Shown here one piece after another: positions 54,277 through 63,629 of a stretch of DNA of 64,000 nucleotides. The stretch spans positions 1 through 64,000 of the forward strand of contig CAJUOE010000157.1 of NCBI GenBank assembly GCA_910587895.1, written 5' to 3'. A program made the position numbers and the translations under genes. Below the pieces are notes generated by a model. That model was not told the DNA's origin. It searched no databases and saw nothing but the letters and a program-made list of their open reading frames with translations. Every line of letters begins with the position of its first letter. Positions within the stretch are counted from its first letter, which is position 1. This DNA comes from an uncultured Lachnospiraceae bacterium. Lineage in GTDB: Bacteria > Bacillota > Clostridia > Lachnospirales > Lachnospiraceae.

Positions 54277-56811
54277 CTATTTTACTTTCACGGTAATGGT
54301 TGCCTTCGCCTTGCTATTGCTTGACGCCGTAACCGTAATCTTGGCTGTTCCCTTCTTCTTCGCCGTAATTTTTCCGTCCGCTGAGACAGATGCAATCTTT
54401 GGCTTATTTGACTTATACTTGAATTTGGAACAGGTTGTGCCCTTCGGTACGCTCGCCTTAATCTGGAAGGTCTTCTTCGCTTTCAGGCTTACGGATTTCT
54501 TCTTCACCGTCACCTTGTTCGGGATTCCCTTTACCGTCACCTTGCAGACTGCCTTTGCACCGCCCGGCACTGTCGCTGTGATCTCCGCGCTACCTTGGGA
54601 TTTGGCTGTAACCACGCCCGTCTTCGGGTCTACCGCTGCCACATTGGCGTTGCTGCTGGCATAGGTAATCTTGGATGTCTCACTGTCAAGGTCGGCTTCT
54701 GCAACCAGTTTCTCACTCGTCTTTAAGCCATCAACTGCCTTCGTACAGATTGTCACAGTTTCTTCCTCGAAATTTACAGAAGAGGCATTCATGACCGGCA
54801 CTTCAACCCGCTTGTTTGCCAGCAGCTTATCTGCACGCACTGCTAACTGGTCAAGTTTCTTGCTGGATACTGCGGTCTTGGCCTGGGTCATAACAGTCCG
54901 CATCTGCTCCTTTATGCCGTCTGTATACTCATTACCCACTATCGCCTGCTCCAATTTTGCCTGTTTCTCATCAAACTTCCTGGAATCCACCTTGATATAG
55001 TCGATTTCATGCCAGTTATCCACAGTCTTATCTGAATTATAGGCGTCTATCATCGCATTATACTCTTTTACGGTAATCGGGATCATGCCCCCATGTGTTC
55101 CAACATCGCCGCCAGTACGCCCATATGTTCCCTTTGCCGCCTTCTTAATACTGTTTGGTTCAGACAAATCCGTCGTCAGATAAGGTTCATAACGAATACT
55201 CATGTCTCCATAATTGTCAATCATGACGCACCATTCGTCCCGATCAATAAATTTAAATAAGGTCGGTCCCTCATACCCAAGAGTCTGTGATTCAATTCCT
55301 TTCTGCTGAATATACTCAAAATGATCTGCGACAGCCTCATCCTTAAACCAGTTCCATACAATTTCTGCCCGCGTAAGACCATCGTTTTCAGTCGGTATGT
55401 TGCTAAGATCCGCCAATGTGCCGTATGTTTTGCCTTCAAGGGTAAACGGCGTAATTTCCTTGGCGTCCGTAGCGTCATAGGCAGCCTGGTTCTCATTTCC
55501 CTCAAACTCAGGAGCAAGCACTGTATCCGCCTTCATCAATTGTACATGGTTGTCTGTCTCATCCTTCACCAACCGGAACAACGTGCCATAAGGATTGTCT
55601 CCATCCGCCACCCACAGCTGAGAAGTATCAATGTTGCCATAACCGTCATGATTAGGTTTCTTATCACTAGGACGTTTCTTAACTTTCCAATTCTCAAAGA
55701 ACGGCTCCTGCTCTGCAAGCTTTGTCTCACCAAACTCTATGAAATCCTTCGTCTCATTACAATAGAGGCGGTCTCTGGTGTTGCCATCGACAGTCGTACG
55801 CGCTGACCAATAGACGAGGTAATTGTCCTTCACTGGATTGTAGATTGCCTCCGGCGCCCACGCCATACATGCGCCAACTTCCGTTCCCACATCAATGTAA
55901 CGCCTCGTCCAGTGAACCCAGTCCTCGGTCTCCCAGACGAACAGATACCTGCTACCCTTATCCCATGTTGTCATTGTTCCCCAGTTGCCAACCGTATTTG
56001 TCGTCCGGTTACCGCCATATTTCTCAGCCATTGTATTCAAATCCGTGGCAAGAAGCCATACTTTATTGGAATCTTCCTCCCTGCACCCACGAATCAGATA
56101 AGGGTCGCGGACACCCTGATCCACGCCTTCAAAAGGAAATAATACGGAGGCGTCACCGGTTGTGGTCTGCTCAATATCTGTACCTTCCACAACCTTATAA
56201 TTCAAGCTCTTACCACCATAACTCTCAATCGAATCAGCATAATCCATCCCCGTCTCAAATATCGGGTTGCAACCGTTTAACGCCGTCCAGTTCATTCCAT
56301 CCTCACTGAGGAAGAAATGGATTTGCTGCACATCCCTCCAACCGTCTACGTTCTTATCAGCAAAACACACATACACATACCCTGCATAGGAATCGTCCGT
56401 TAATCCTGCACGTATCGTCAATGGAAAGTTTTTCTCAATTTTGCCATCGTCTGTGCCTTCAATGCCATCCGGTACCGTTATTGTAGCCTTCAGTGTGAAT
56501 TTATAATCTTTCTCGCCCGCAAGCGGCCTTGTAATCTTTAACTTGCTGCCCTCTACCTTCACATATTTCTCATCCTTCGCTTGCACGCTGTATGTAATCT
56601 GTGCCCCGTCAACTCCGTTAATCTCGTTAGGCAGTTCCAAATCTCCGGTCAAAAGCTGGTTGATGTTTGATTCACGAATAACCAATCCGCTTTTGACAGT
56701 ATCTGCACTTACCGCCGCCCTGGCTTCAAGGGCAGTCGTTGGCATCGCGCCAACCACCATTCCCATTGCCAGGCAGGCCGCAAGCAAAGTATTTATCACT
56801 CTACGTTTCAT
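54277..56811 (-). CDS. Secreted GH43-like glycoside hydrolase with Big_2 domains
   Basis: An 844-residue secreted protein. A signal peptide covers residues ~1-33 (hydrophobic, ending near ARA). An Ig-like segment (~40-140) precedes the five-blade GH43-type region, seen as GVRDPYLIRG (~240), WAPEAIYNPVKDNYLVYWS (~325) and further blade repeats to ~600. A helical FIVAR-like segment, a Big_2 domain (ITYASSNANVAAVDPKTGVVTAKSQGSAEI) and a lysine-rich Big-like tail end the protein. Arabinan or xylan side chains are likely substrates; the specificity is not certain. Three ATGs lie behind AGGAGG; 56811 is the one best spaced. Confidence 0.88.
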   Translation of the reverse strand: MKRRVINTLLAACLAMGMVVGAMPTTALEARAAVSADTVKSGLVIRESNINQLLTGDLELPNEINGVDGAQITYSVQAKDEKYVKVEGSKLKITRPLAGEKDYKFTLKATITVPDGIEGTDDGKIEKNFPLTIRAGLTDDSYAGYVYVCFADKNVDGWRDVQQIHFFLSEDGMNWTALNGCNPIFETGMDYADSIESYGGKSLNYKVVEGTDIEQTTTGDASVLFPFEGVDQGVRDPYLIRGCREEDSNKVWLLATDLNTMAEKYGGNRTTNTVGNWGTMTTWDKGSRYLFVWETEDWVHWTRRYIDVGTEVGACMAWAPEAIYNPVKDNYLVYWSARTTVDGNTRDRLYCNETKDFIEFGETKLAEQEPFFENWKVKKRPSDKKPNHDGYGNIDTSQLWVADGDNPYGTLFRLVKDETDNHVQLMKADTVLAPEFEGNENQAAYDATDAKEITPFTLEGKTYGTLADLSNIPTENDGLTRAEIVWNWFKDEAVADHFEYIQQKGIESQTLGYEGPTLFKFIDRDEWCVMIDNYGDMSIRYEPYLTTDLSEPNSIKKAAKGTYGRTGGDVGTHGGMIPITVKEYNAMIDAYNSDKTVDNWHEIDYIKVDSRKFDEKQAKLEQAIVGNEYTDGIKEQMRTVMTQAKTAVSSKKLDQLAVRADKLLANKRVEVPVMNASSVNFEEETVTICTKAVDGLKTSEKLVAEADLDSETSKITYASSNANVAAVDPKTGVVTAKSQGSAEITATVPGGAKAVCKVTVKGIPNKVTVKKKSVSLKAKKTFQIKASVPKGTTCSKFKYKSNKPKIASVSADGKITAKKKGTAKITVTASSNSKAKATITVKVK

Positions 56812-56835
56812 CATCATTCCTCCTGCCACATCCAT

Positions 56836-58827
56836 TTACTTTTTAATCTTAATTGTCTTTGTCATGGTAATTTTACCAACTTTTGCAGTTACCTTTACCT
56901 TACCAGTCTTCTTTGCCGTCAATTTTCCACTGGAAGATATCTTTGCCAGTTTCTTGCCCTTCTTATCCAGGGACCATTTTACCTTTCCAGAGATCCCACT
57001 TACTTTTAACTTGGTGGATTTCTTAACTTTCAGCGTATTTGCTCCCGTAATGTCGCCAACCTTAATGGCAACCACCCTGTTAATGCTCTTTCCACCCATA
57101 GCCACTTTGACATAGACTTTTCCGTTTCCTGCTGATTTGGCGATAACTTTTCCATCCTTATTAACGGAAACTGCTCCGGTGGCACGATAAGACATTGTTA
57201 CATCTTTAGCGGTGATGCCGCTGGGAAGCGTAAAGTCTATGGTTGTCGTCTTACCCTTTGCCAGAGAACTCTCTTTGGCGGATGCCTTAACGCTGCCAAG
57301 ATCCACGTCAACCTTAACCAGAGTATAATACTCCTGTGCAAAACCATCGTATTTTGCTTCTATTCTAGTGGTAACCACCGCATAACCGACATTCTTACCC
57401 GTAACGTTGCCATTTGCATCTACGTCGGCAATATCCTTATCCCCAGACTCATAGCTAATATTTACCATATTCTTTATGTTAGCCGGCACATCCTTTGCCT
57501 TTACAGATTTTGCCTGTTTCGGTAGCAAGTCCATAGATGCCGGTGCAGGATTAAACGCGTCTCCCAAGGCATCAAACGGATCTATGTATTCTGTCGGAAA
57601 CTCTATTTTTGCCAAAGCCTTATTGATATCGCCGACTGCCTTGTCAATCTCTGTCTGACCCTTTGCAACCGCCGCGCTTTCCGCCACCTTCTGAAGATCT
57701 TTTTTGGTTGCTTCCGTACAATAACCACCGTTAATTGCATCGTTAAGCCTTGACATTGCCGTGGTTAACTCAGAACGATCCGCCGGTTTTACGGTCACCG
57801 TAAATGTTTTCTCTGCCACCAAAGTTCCAGAAACCGTCCTCGCCGTCAGCGTTACCGGCGTATCATTTGCGGCATTAATAACTTTTCCTTCTGCTGTGAT
57901 AATATTCGGCTGATTGGATGTCCAGGAAATCGGCAAATCGCCATGATTTTTTACCAGATCCAAATCATATCTTACGGAATCTTTCGATTCATTCCTTCCA
58001 AGCATACCCTCCAGCAAGATCGCACTGTCAAATTCTGCCTGAAACTGCGCCTGATACGGAGCCTGAACCTCTGCATCGGTCAAAACTCCGTCATAAATCT
58101 TAAATGTCTGAATCTTGCCGGTAAAGTTCGGATCCGGCCAGCAAGATTTGCCAATATAACCAAGAATCTCATTCTTACACCCATCTTCAATAACGTCGTC
58201 CACGATGCTGTAGCCGCTCGCAAGGCTATCATTGCCCGCCGCGTCCGTAATCGGCACGCCGTCAATATAAAGCTTAATCGTTCCCCGGTCAAACACCAGG
58301 TCAGCCGTATAGAACTGCTCGTTATTTAACACACGCGCGGTAGCAAACAATTTCTCCTCACTGGCGTTCTTGATGCCCGCCCTTACAACATTGCTACTGA
58401 GACTAAACCTCGGACAATAGAACAAATAATTTGTTCCTTGTGTTTTGGGATTGGAGCCAAAACAGAACAGCCAGGATGTATCGTCGTCAACATTATTTCT
58501 AGAATACTTCGCCTCAATTGTAAACTGCTCCTTATTTGTCAGGCTCTCCATAATGCTCGTTGGGAATTCTACCCATGCATCTTTCCCACCCACATTTTTA
58601 AGCTCCATCGCCCCATCGGCAAATGCAATCTTATTTGCTCCCTGGACGGTTGCGTGATGACTGTCGGACACCTTATTCTTTATTTTCCCGTCCACTGCTT
58701 GCGAGAAATCATAATCCACCACCAGCCCAGGTGCCTCCGCCTTTACCGGAACCACATTACCGGTAAAGACCGTAGTTGCCGCCATTACACAAGCAAGCAA
58801 CCCGCTTACTACCTTCTTAAGTCTCAT
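56836..58827 (-). CDS. Secreted LamG/Big-domain protein, copy A
   Basis: A 663-residue secreted protein with a signal peptide (1-31, ending VKA). Residues ~35-255 are a LamG-like (concanavalin-fold) sugar-binding domain, ~270-345 an Ig-like domain (PISWTSNQPNIITAEGKVI), ~350-405 a helical FIVAR-like segment, ~430-510 a second Big domain, and the last ~95 residues a basic tail ending TMTKTIKIKK. No catalytic site is seen, so this is likely a polysaccharide-binding surface protein. It is a close paralog of the next gene upstream. AAGGAG lies 7 bases before the ATG. Confidence 0.85.
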   Translation of the reverse strand: MRLKKVVSGLLACVMAATTVFTGNVVPVKAEAPGLVVDYDFSQAVDGKIKNKVSDSHHATVQGANKIAFADGAMELKNVGGKDAWVEFPTSIMESLTNKEQFTIEAKYSRNNVDDDTSWLFCFGSNPKTQGTNYLFYCPRFSLSSNVVRAGIKNASEEKLFATARVLNNEQFYTADLVFDRGTIKLYIDGVPITDAAGNDSLASGYSIVDDVIEDGCKNEILGYIGKSCWPDPNFTGKIQTFKIYDGVLTDAEVQAPYQAQFQAEFDSAILLEGMLGRNESKDSVRYDLDLVKNHGDLPISWTSNQPNIITAEGKVINAANDTPVTLTARTVSGTLVAEKTFTVTVKPADRSELTTAMSRLNDAINGGYCTEATKKDLQKVAESAAVAKGQTEIDKAVGDINKALAKIEFPTEYIDPFDALGDAFNPAPASMDLLPKQAKSVKAKDVPANIKNMVNISYESGDKDIADVDANGNVTGKNVGYAVVTTRIEAKYDGFAQEYYTLVKVDVDLGSVKASAKESSLAKGKTTTIDFTLPSGITAKDVTMSYRATGAVSVNKDGKVIAKSAGNGKVYVKVAMGGKSINRVVAIKVGDITGANTLKVKKSTKLKVSGISGKVKWSLDKKGKKLAKISSSGKLTAKKTGKVKVTAKVGKITMTKTIKIKK

Positions 58828-58842
58828 GTTTTTCTCCTTCCA

Positions 58843-60840
58843 TTACTTCTTGATTTTAATTGTCTTTGTCATGGTAATTTTTCCGACTTTTGCAGTTACT
58901 TTCACTTTACCTGCCTTCTTTGCCGTCAATTTTCCACTGGAAGAAATCTTTGCCAGCTTCTTACCCTTTTTGTCCAAAGACCATTTTGCCTTACCGGAAA
59001 TTCCGGCCACTTTTAACTTAATGGATTTCTTAGCCTTTACCGTATTTGCTCCAGTGATGTCGCCAACTTTAACGACTACTGTTCTGGTAATGCTCTTTCC
59101 ACCCATAGCTACCCTGACATAAACTTTTCCATTTCCTGCTGATTTGGCGGTAATCTTTCCTGCCTTGTTGACAGAAACAGCTCCAGCCGCACGATATGTA
59201 ATCGCCGCATTTTGGGCGCTGACGCCAGCAGGGAGTGTAAGATTCAACGTTGTCGTCTTGCCTTTTGCCAGAGAACCTGCACTGGCAGATGCCCTTACGC
59301 TGTTTAAATCCACATCAACCTTAACCAGCGTATCATATTCCTGTGCATAGCCATCGTATTTCGCCTCTATTCTGGTGGTAATCATTGCATATCCCACATT
59401 TCCGGCTGTGACATTGCCGTTCGCATCTACGGTCGCAACATCCGTATCCTGGGATTTATAGCTAATGTTCACCGTTCCCTTTACAGATGATGGTATATCC
59501 TTCACCTTTACAGACGATACCTGTTTGGGCAACAAATTCAAAGACGCCGGAGCCGGATTGAAATTCTCCCCCAGCACGCCAAACGGATCTACATATTCTG
59601 CGGCAAACTCTGCCTTAGCCAGAGCCTTGTTGATATCGCTGACTGCCTTGTCAATTTCTGTCTGGCTCTTCGCTGCCGCCGCAGCGTCCGCCGCTGCCTG
59701 AAGGTCTTTTCTGGATTCCCCGGTGCAATATCCTCCATTCAACGCATCGGCAACCCTTGTAACTGCCACATTCAGTGCAGAACGATCGGCAGGTTTCACC
59801 GTCACGGTAAATGTTTTCTCTGCTGCCAGAGTTCCCGATTCCGTTCTGGCTGTCAATGTTACCAACGTATCCGTTGCCGGATTGATAACTTTTCCCTCCG
59901 ACGTAACGACTGCCTCGTTCCCGGACGTCCAGGCCACCGGCAGGTCTCCATATGCTTTCGTCAGGTTCAGGTCGTATTTTACGGCATTCCCCGCTTCGTT
60001 CTTTCCAAGTATGCTTTCCGGCGTCATTGCATTCTCAAACTCTGTCTGAAATTTCTCCTGATATGGCGCCTGAACCTCCGCATCTGTCAGAACGCCGTCA
60101 AAAATCTTAAAAGAAGAAAGTTTACCATTGAAGTTTGTGTCCCCGCTCCAGACAGATTTGCCGATATATCCGAGCACGTCATTTTTACACCCGTTTGCAA
60201 TGACGTCGTCTACGATACTGTAACCGCTCGCCAGACTGGGATTGCCATCCTTGTCCTGAATCGGTACGCCGTCAATGTAGAGCTTAACCGTTCCTCCGTC
60301 AAATACCAGGTCAACCGTATAGAACTGCTCATCCGTCAATGTACGGGAAGTATTAAACAACTTCTCGGTAGCATTATTCTTGATTCCCGCCCTTACGGAA
60401 CCATTCTCAAATTTCGGACAATAGAACATATAATTTGCTCCTGACCCCTGTGGATTGGAACCGAAACAGAACAGCCAGGAATGTATACCTGTCGTCGCAC
60501 TTCTAGAATACCTTGTCTCAATCGTAAATTTCTCCTTATCTGTCAAATCATCCATAATGCTCATCGGCAGTTCCACATATGCTGTTTCATTTTTAAGCTC
60601 CATCACGCCGGTTTCCGCATCAAAAGATACATTGTCGATTTCATTCTGGATAACGGCATCGTTGTGGTTCCCCGACTTATCTGCTATCTTACCGTTTTCC
60701 GACTTAGAGAAATCATAATCCACTGCCAGTTTGTGTCCCTCTTCGCCTGCCGCCTCTGCGGTAGCAGCATTTCCGCTAAATACCGTAGCTGCTGCCAGCA
60801 CACATGCAAGCAATCCGCTTACTGTCTTTTTAAATCTCAC
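58843..60840 (-). CDS. Secreted LamG/Big-domain protein, copy B
   Basis: A 665-residue paralog of copy A with the same domain order and long stretches of near-identical sequence, notably in the C-terminal ~200 residues. Differences cluster in the LamG domain (for example ENGSVRAGIKNNATEK against SSNVVRAGIKNASEEK), as if binding specificity had drifted. The start is a GTG at 60840 after AAGGGAG. It lies 15 bp from copy A, so the pair is a tandem gene duplication within the operon. Both tails probably hold the proteins at the wall, as no sortase signal is present. Confidence 0.85.
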   Translation of the reverse strand: MRFKKTVSGLLACVLAAATVFSGNAATAEAAGEEGHKLAVDYDFSKSENGKIADKSGNHNDAVIQNEIDNVSFDAETGVMELKNETAYVELPMSIMDDLTDKEKFTIETRYSRSATTGIHSWLFCFGSNPQGSGANYMFYCPKFENGSVRAGIKNNATEKLFNTSRTLTDEQFYTVDLVFDGGTVKLYIDGVPIQDKDGNPSLASGYSIVDDVIANGCKNDVLGYIGKSVWSGDTNFNGKLSSFKIFDGVLTDAEVQAPYQEKFQTEFENAMTPESILGKNEAGNAVKYDLNLTKAYGDLPVAWTSGNEAVVTSEGKVINPATDTLVTLTARTESGTLAAEKTFTVTVKPADRSALNVAVTRVADALNGGYCTGESRKDLQAAADAAAAAKSQTEIDKAVSDINKALAKAEFAAEYVDPFGVLGENFNPAPASLNLLPKQVSSVKVKDIPSSVKGTVNISYKSQDTDVATVDANGNVTAGNVGYAMITTRIEAKYDGYAQEYDTLVKVDVDLNSVRASASAGSLAKGKTTTLNLTLPAGVSAQNAAITYRAAGAVSVNKAGKITAKSAGNGKVYVRVAMGGKSITRTVVVKVGDITGANTVKAKKSIKLKVAGISGKAKWSLDKKGKKLAKISSSGKLTAKKAGKVKVTAKVGKITMTKTIKIKK

Positions 60841-60899
60841 GTTAATTTCTCCCTTCCATGTAGAAATTATATTTTCGTCCGGCCATTAAGCCATTGCTT

Positions 60900-63323
60900 T
60901 TATTTTCCCTTCTTAATCTTCATGGTCTTCTTGTATCCGGTACTGCTCTTCAGCAGTTTCTTGACTGCCTTATATCGCTCAGACGATACCTTGATGGTCG
61001 CCTTCTTATGGATGCCCTTAATCGCATTCTTGCTGATAGAGGTTACATTGTTGCCCATCGTAATCGTTTTCAGTTTCTTCTTGTTAAAGAATGCTTTGCT
61101 TCCGATTTCATTGACCTTAAAATTGTAACCATCAATCGCTACCATATCCGGTATCTTCACAGCGGCCTTGTTGCCTTTCATTCCGGTCACCGTCACCGTA
61201 CCATTCGTTCCATCCGTATTCTCCTCGTCCACCATCGTAACCTTATAGCTCAGATTGCCAATGGTGCGGCTTGTGTTCTTCGCCGGGAGCGGTTTTGCCG
61301 CATCCACGTCGCCTCTTGTAATAGGAGATGGATTTGCAAGAACCGTAATCGGAATCTCCTTCGTATAAGAATTTCCAAACTCATTGTATGTAATCTTAAG
61401 TTTCTGCTCTCCTGACCTCGCCGTATCAATCTGGGTGGCATCCGTCTTAAATGCAAACTTATCTTTAATGATCCTTGTTGTACCGTTCTCGTATTTTACA
61501 ACAAGGCGGATATCGTTCAGGCTAAACGGGGAACCCTGCCGGTAAGTCCGCGTCGTCTTCTGCGCTGCCACCGAAGTGATATCCGACATCTTCGGCTTTC
61601 CATTGGACACGTGAAACGTACATGACTCTGCGTCCGTGCCATCGCTCAATATCAACGCACCATCCTTGGATGTCAGGTAATATCCCGGATATTTCACGCT
61701 CTCAAAGGTAACGCCCTCTCCTGAAAATCCCTTCAGCGTGCGGTATGTCATGCTGTCAGACTCTGCCGTAATGCCCTTGCTGTCCGCCTTTGAGCTCGTA
61801 CCATTGACTGTGTTGGCATCGTGTTCCAGCGTAACCTTATAGCTGTCCCCATCCTGCACTGCCCGCAGGTAGGTTCCCGGCTTGTTGTAAGACTCAATCG
61901 TCACATAGGCCTCATTCTCCTTATCCGACTTGCCAGGCTCAATCTCCCACATCCGGTCTGCTTTGGCTGCGTTTGCATCCATCATCACTTTTTTGGGATT
62001 TAAGCCTTTCTTGCCTACCGAATACTCTGCATCATCCCGGCTGTTGTTAAATGCTTCATGGGCAATCGGCGTCCCTTCCGAATCCTCAATCCGACTTGCG
62101 ATTCCGGTAAGCCCTGTGGATGTCTCCTGAATATACTGAATGGAGCCGTCCTCATGAAAGAACACCTCTTCCACGCAAGTCACACGCCTCTGTCCGGTTC
62201 CTGCTGCAAGCGAACCGTTATGGTAAATAAAATAAGTATGTCCCTGGAAATTAAATATAGCCGGATGGTTGGTGTCCGAAGTCGCCGTCGGCTCCATAAT
62301 CACGCCTCCATGCGTCCACTTGTTGCTGGTGATATCCGTAGATCTGGCGTATCCCATCTCCTCACGCCAGTGAGTCGCATAGAACAGGTAATAATCTCCA
62401 AAATAATTACCGTCGGCGTCCTGTCTACGGTAAAGATACGGCGCCTCTGTAAAGGTAACCATGTCGCTCATATTCTTATCACATGCCGCAATCTCCGGAA
62501 TTCCGGAAATATCCTGATACCAGAGGTCATTGTCTATTCCCTGCGTTATCTTGCCATCGCCATCCTGGTCTTTGACACTGATATCCTCACCATCAATCTC
62601 CAGCTCGCACATCCACGGATAGGTATTGCCCCAACCCATATAGACATGCTCCTTACCGTCTTTGCTGTACCTTGCTTCCTCAATCCAGGCGGTAGGATCG
62701 ATATCTTCCCATCCGAAAGAATCCGGATGAAGCTTATTGGCATTGTATTTCTCCTTGACCGTCTTGCCGTCTTCCAATACATAATCCTGCACCCTCGTGT
62801 CATTGGGGCTGATTAAGATACCCCTGTCCACAAAAGGTCCCAGCGGCGATTCCGAGACTGCCGCTCCCACACATTTACCTGTTCCCGGTTTCTCCGCACA
62901 GTACAACAAATAATACATGTCATGATACTTGATGACCTGCGCAGCCCAAGCAGAGACATTATCCGCCCAGGAAACGTTCTTCATGTTCATGATTTCGCCA
63001 TGAAAATCCCACTTCTTCATGTCCTTCGTGGAATAACAGTAGTAGTTCGGCATGTTATAACTGCCGGCGCTTCCTTGGTCATCATGGCCCACGTACAGGT
63101 AAACGGTATCCCCATCTACCAGAATTGACGGGTCTCCTGCATAGAGAAGGTCGCCATTCTCGTCAAATCCGGCGACCGGGTTCCCCTGCGTGCTCTTCTC
63201 AAGCACAATTTCCTCCGGTTCAGCCCGCCCTACGGGCGCAGCTTTGGCTGTCATTGGCATCGAAACGGCGGTTCCTAACAACAAAAAACCTGCCATAATG
63301 CCAGACAGAAATTTCTTTTTCAT
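60900..63323 (-). CDS. Secreted GH43-family glycosidase with LRR tail
   Basis: An 807-residue secreted enzyme. A signal peptide ends near AKA (~29). The GH43 catalytic part (~50-430) shows AGDPSILVDGDTVYLYVGHD with the catalytic Asp, DIDPTAWIEE and VTFEAPYLYRR-like (TEAPYLYRR) with the acid Glu. It contains an EF-hand-like loop DQDGDGKI near 245. Then come a beta-trefoil-like region (~450-590, with TYLRAVQDGDSYKV and YYLTSKDGAL), an Ig-like domain, and an LRR_5-type tail (KVNEIGSKAFFNKKKLKTI). Arabinofuranosidase or xylosidase activity is likely. The start is the ATG at 63323; one three codons earlier touches GGAAAGGG. Confidence 0.9.
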   Translation of the reverse strand: MKKKFLSGIMAGFLLLGTAVSMPMTAKAAPVGRAEPEEIVLEKSTQGNPVAGFDENGDLLYAGDPSILVDGDTVYLYVGHDDQGSAGSYNMPNYYCYSTKDMKKWDFHGEIMNMKNVSWADNVSAWAAQVIKYHDMYYLLYCAEKPGTGKCVGAAVSESPLGPFVDRGILISPNDTRVQDYVLEDGKTVKEKYNANKLHPDSFGWEDIDPTAWIEEARYSKDGKEHVYMGWGNTYPWMCELEIDGEDISVKDQDGDGKITQGIDNDLWYQDISGIPEIAACDKNMSDMVTFTEAPYLYRRQDADGNYFGDYYLFYATHWREEMGYARSTDITSNKWTHGGVIMEPTATSDTNHPAIFNFQGHTYFIYHNGSLAAGTGQRRVTCVEEVFFHEDGSIQYIQETSTGLTGIASRIEDSEGTPIAHEAFNNSRDDAEYSVGKKGLNPKKVMMDANAAKADRMWEIEPGKSDKENEAYVTIESYNKPGTYLRAVQDGDSYKVTLEHDANTVNGTSSKADSKGITAESDSMTYRTLKGFSGEGVTFESVKYPGYYLTSKDGALILSDGTDAESCTFHVSNGKPKMSDITSVAAQKTTRTYRQGSPFSLNDIRLVVKYENGTTRIIKDKFAFKTDATQIDTARSGEQKLKITYNEFGNSYTKEIPITVLANPSPITRGDVDAAKPLPAKNTSRTIGNLSYKVTMVDEENTDGTNGTVTVTGMKGNKAAVKIPDMVAIDGYNFKVNEIGSKAFFNKKKLKTITMGNNVTSISKNAIKGIHKKATIKVSSERYKAVKKLLKSSTGYKKTMKIKKGK

Positions 63324-63629
63324 ATGATGCATCCCTTTCCTTGGCGCCGCAGCGCCTTATTTTTGTATTGCTATTATCTCATTTTTACCATAAAAAATCA
63401 ATATAATATCTTCTCCTATTGGTTAGTTTTTTTTAGATTAATGGTTTTTATTTTACTGTCTTTGTGCATTTTTCACGGATTTACGGTATGATTTCTATTA
63501 TTTTTATTAATATCCAGAATATTTTATTTTTTCTTATCATTTCATATTTTCTATTGACTTTTCCTCTTTTCCCCTTAATAATATATCTTGTTTATTAACT
63601 ATAAGAAATCTTAATAAGAGGATACTGCC
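63324..63629. other. Divergent GH43 / potA-like intergenic region
   Basis: This 306-bp AT-rich stretch divides the GH43/LamG operon from the potA-like gene. The minus strand holds a weak TTGATT-16-GATAAT pair near 63377-63404 for the GH operon; the plus strand has the potA-like promoter at 63554-63582. A perfect GGCGC/GCGCC hairpin (63343-63356) sits next to the GH43 ribosome binding site. No cre box was found. Confidence 0.5.
63554..63582 (+). promoter_or_regulatory. Promoter of the potA-like gene
   Basis: TTGACT (63554-63559), 17 bases, AATAAT (63577-63582) on the plus strand, 47 bp before the ATG at 63630. Confidence 0.55.

Noticed and set aside
63343..63356. Regulatory hairpin (GGCGC/GCGCC) beside the GH43 ribosome binding site.
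   Set aside because: A 5-bp stem could arise by chance and does not cover the Shine-Dalgarno bases; noted only within the intergenic entry.
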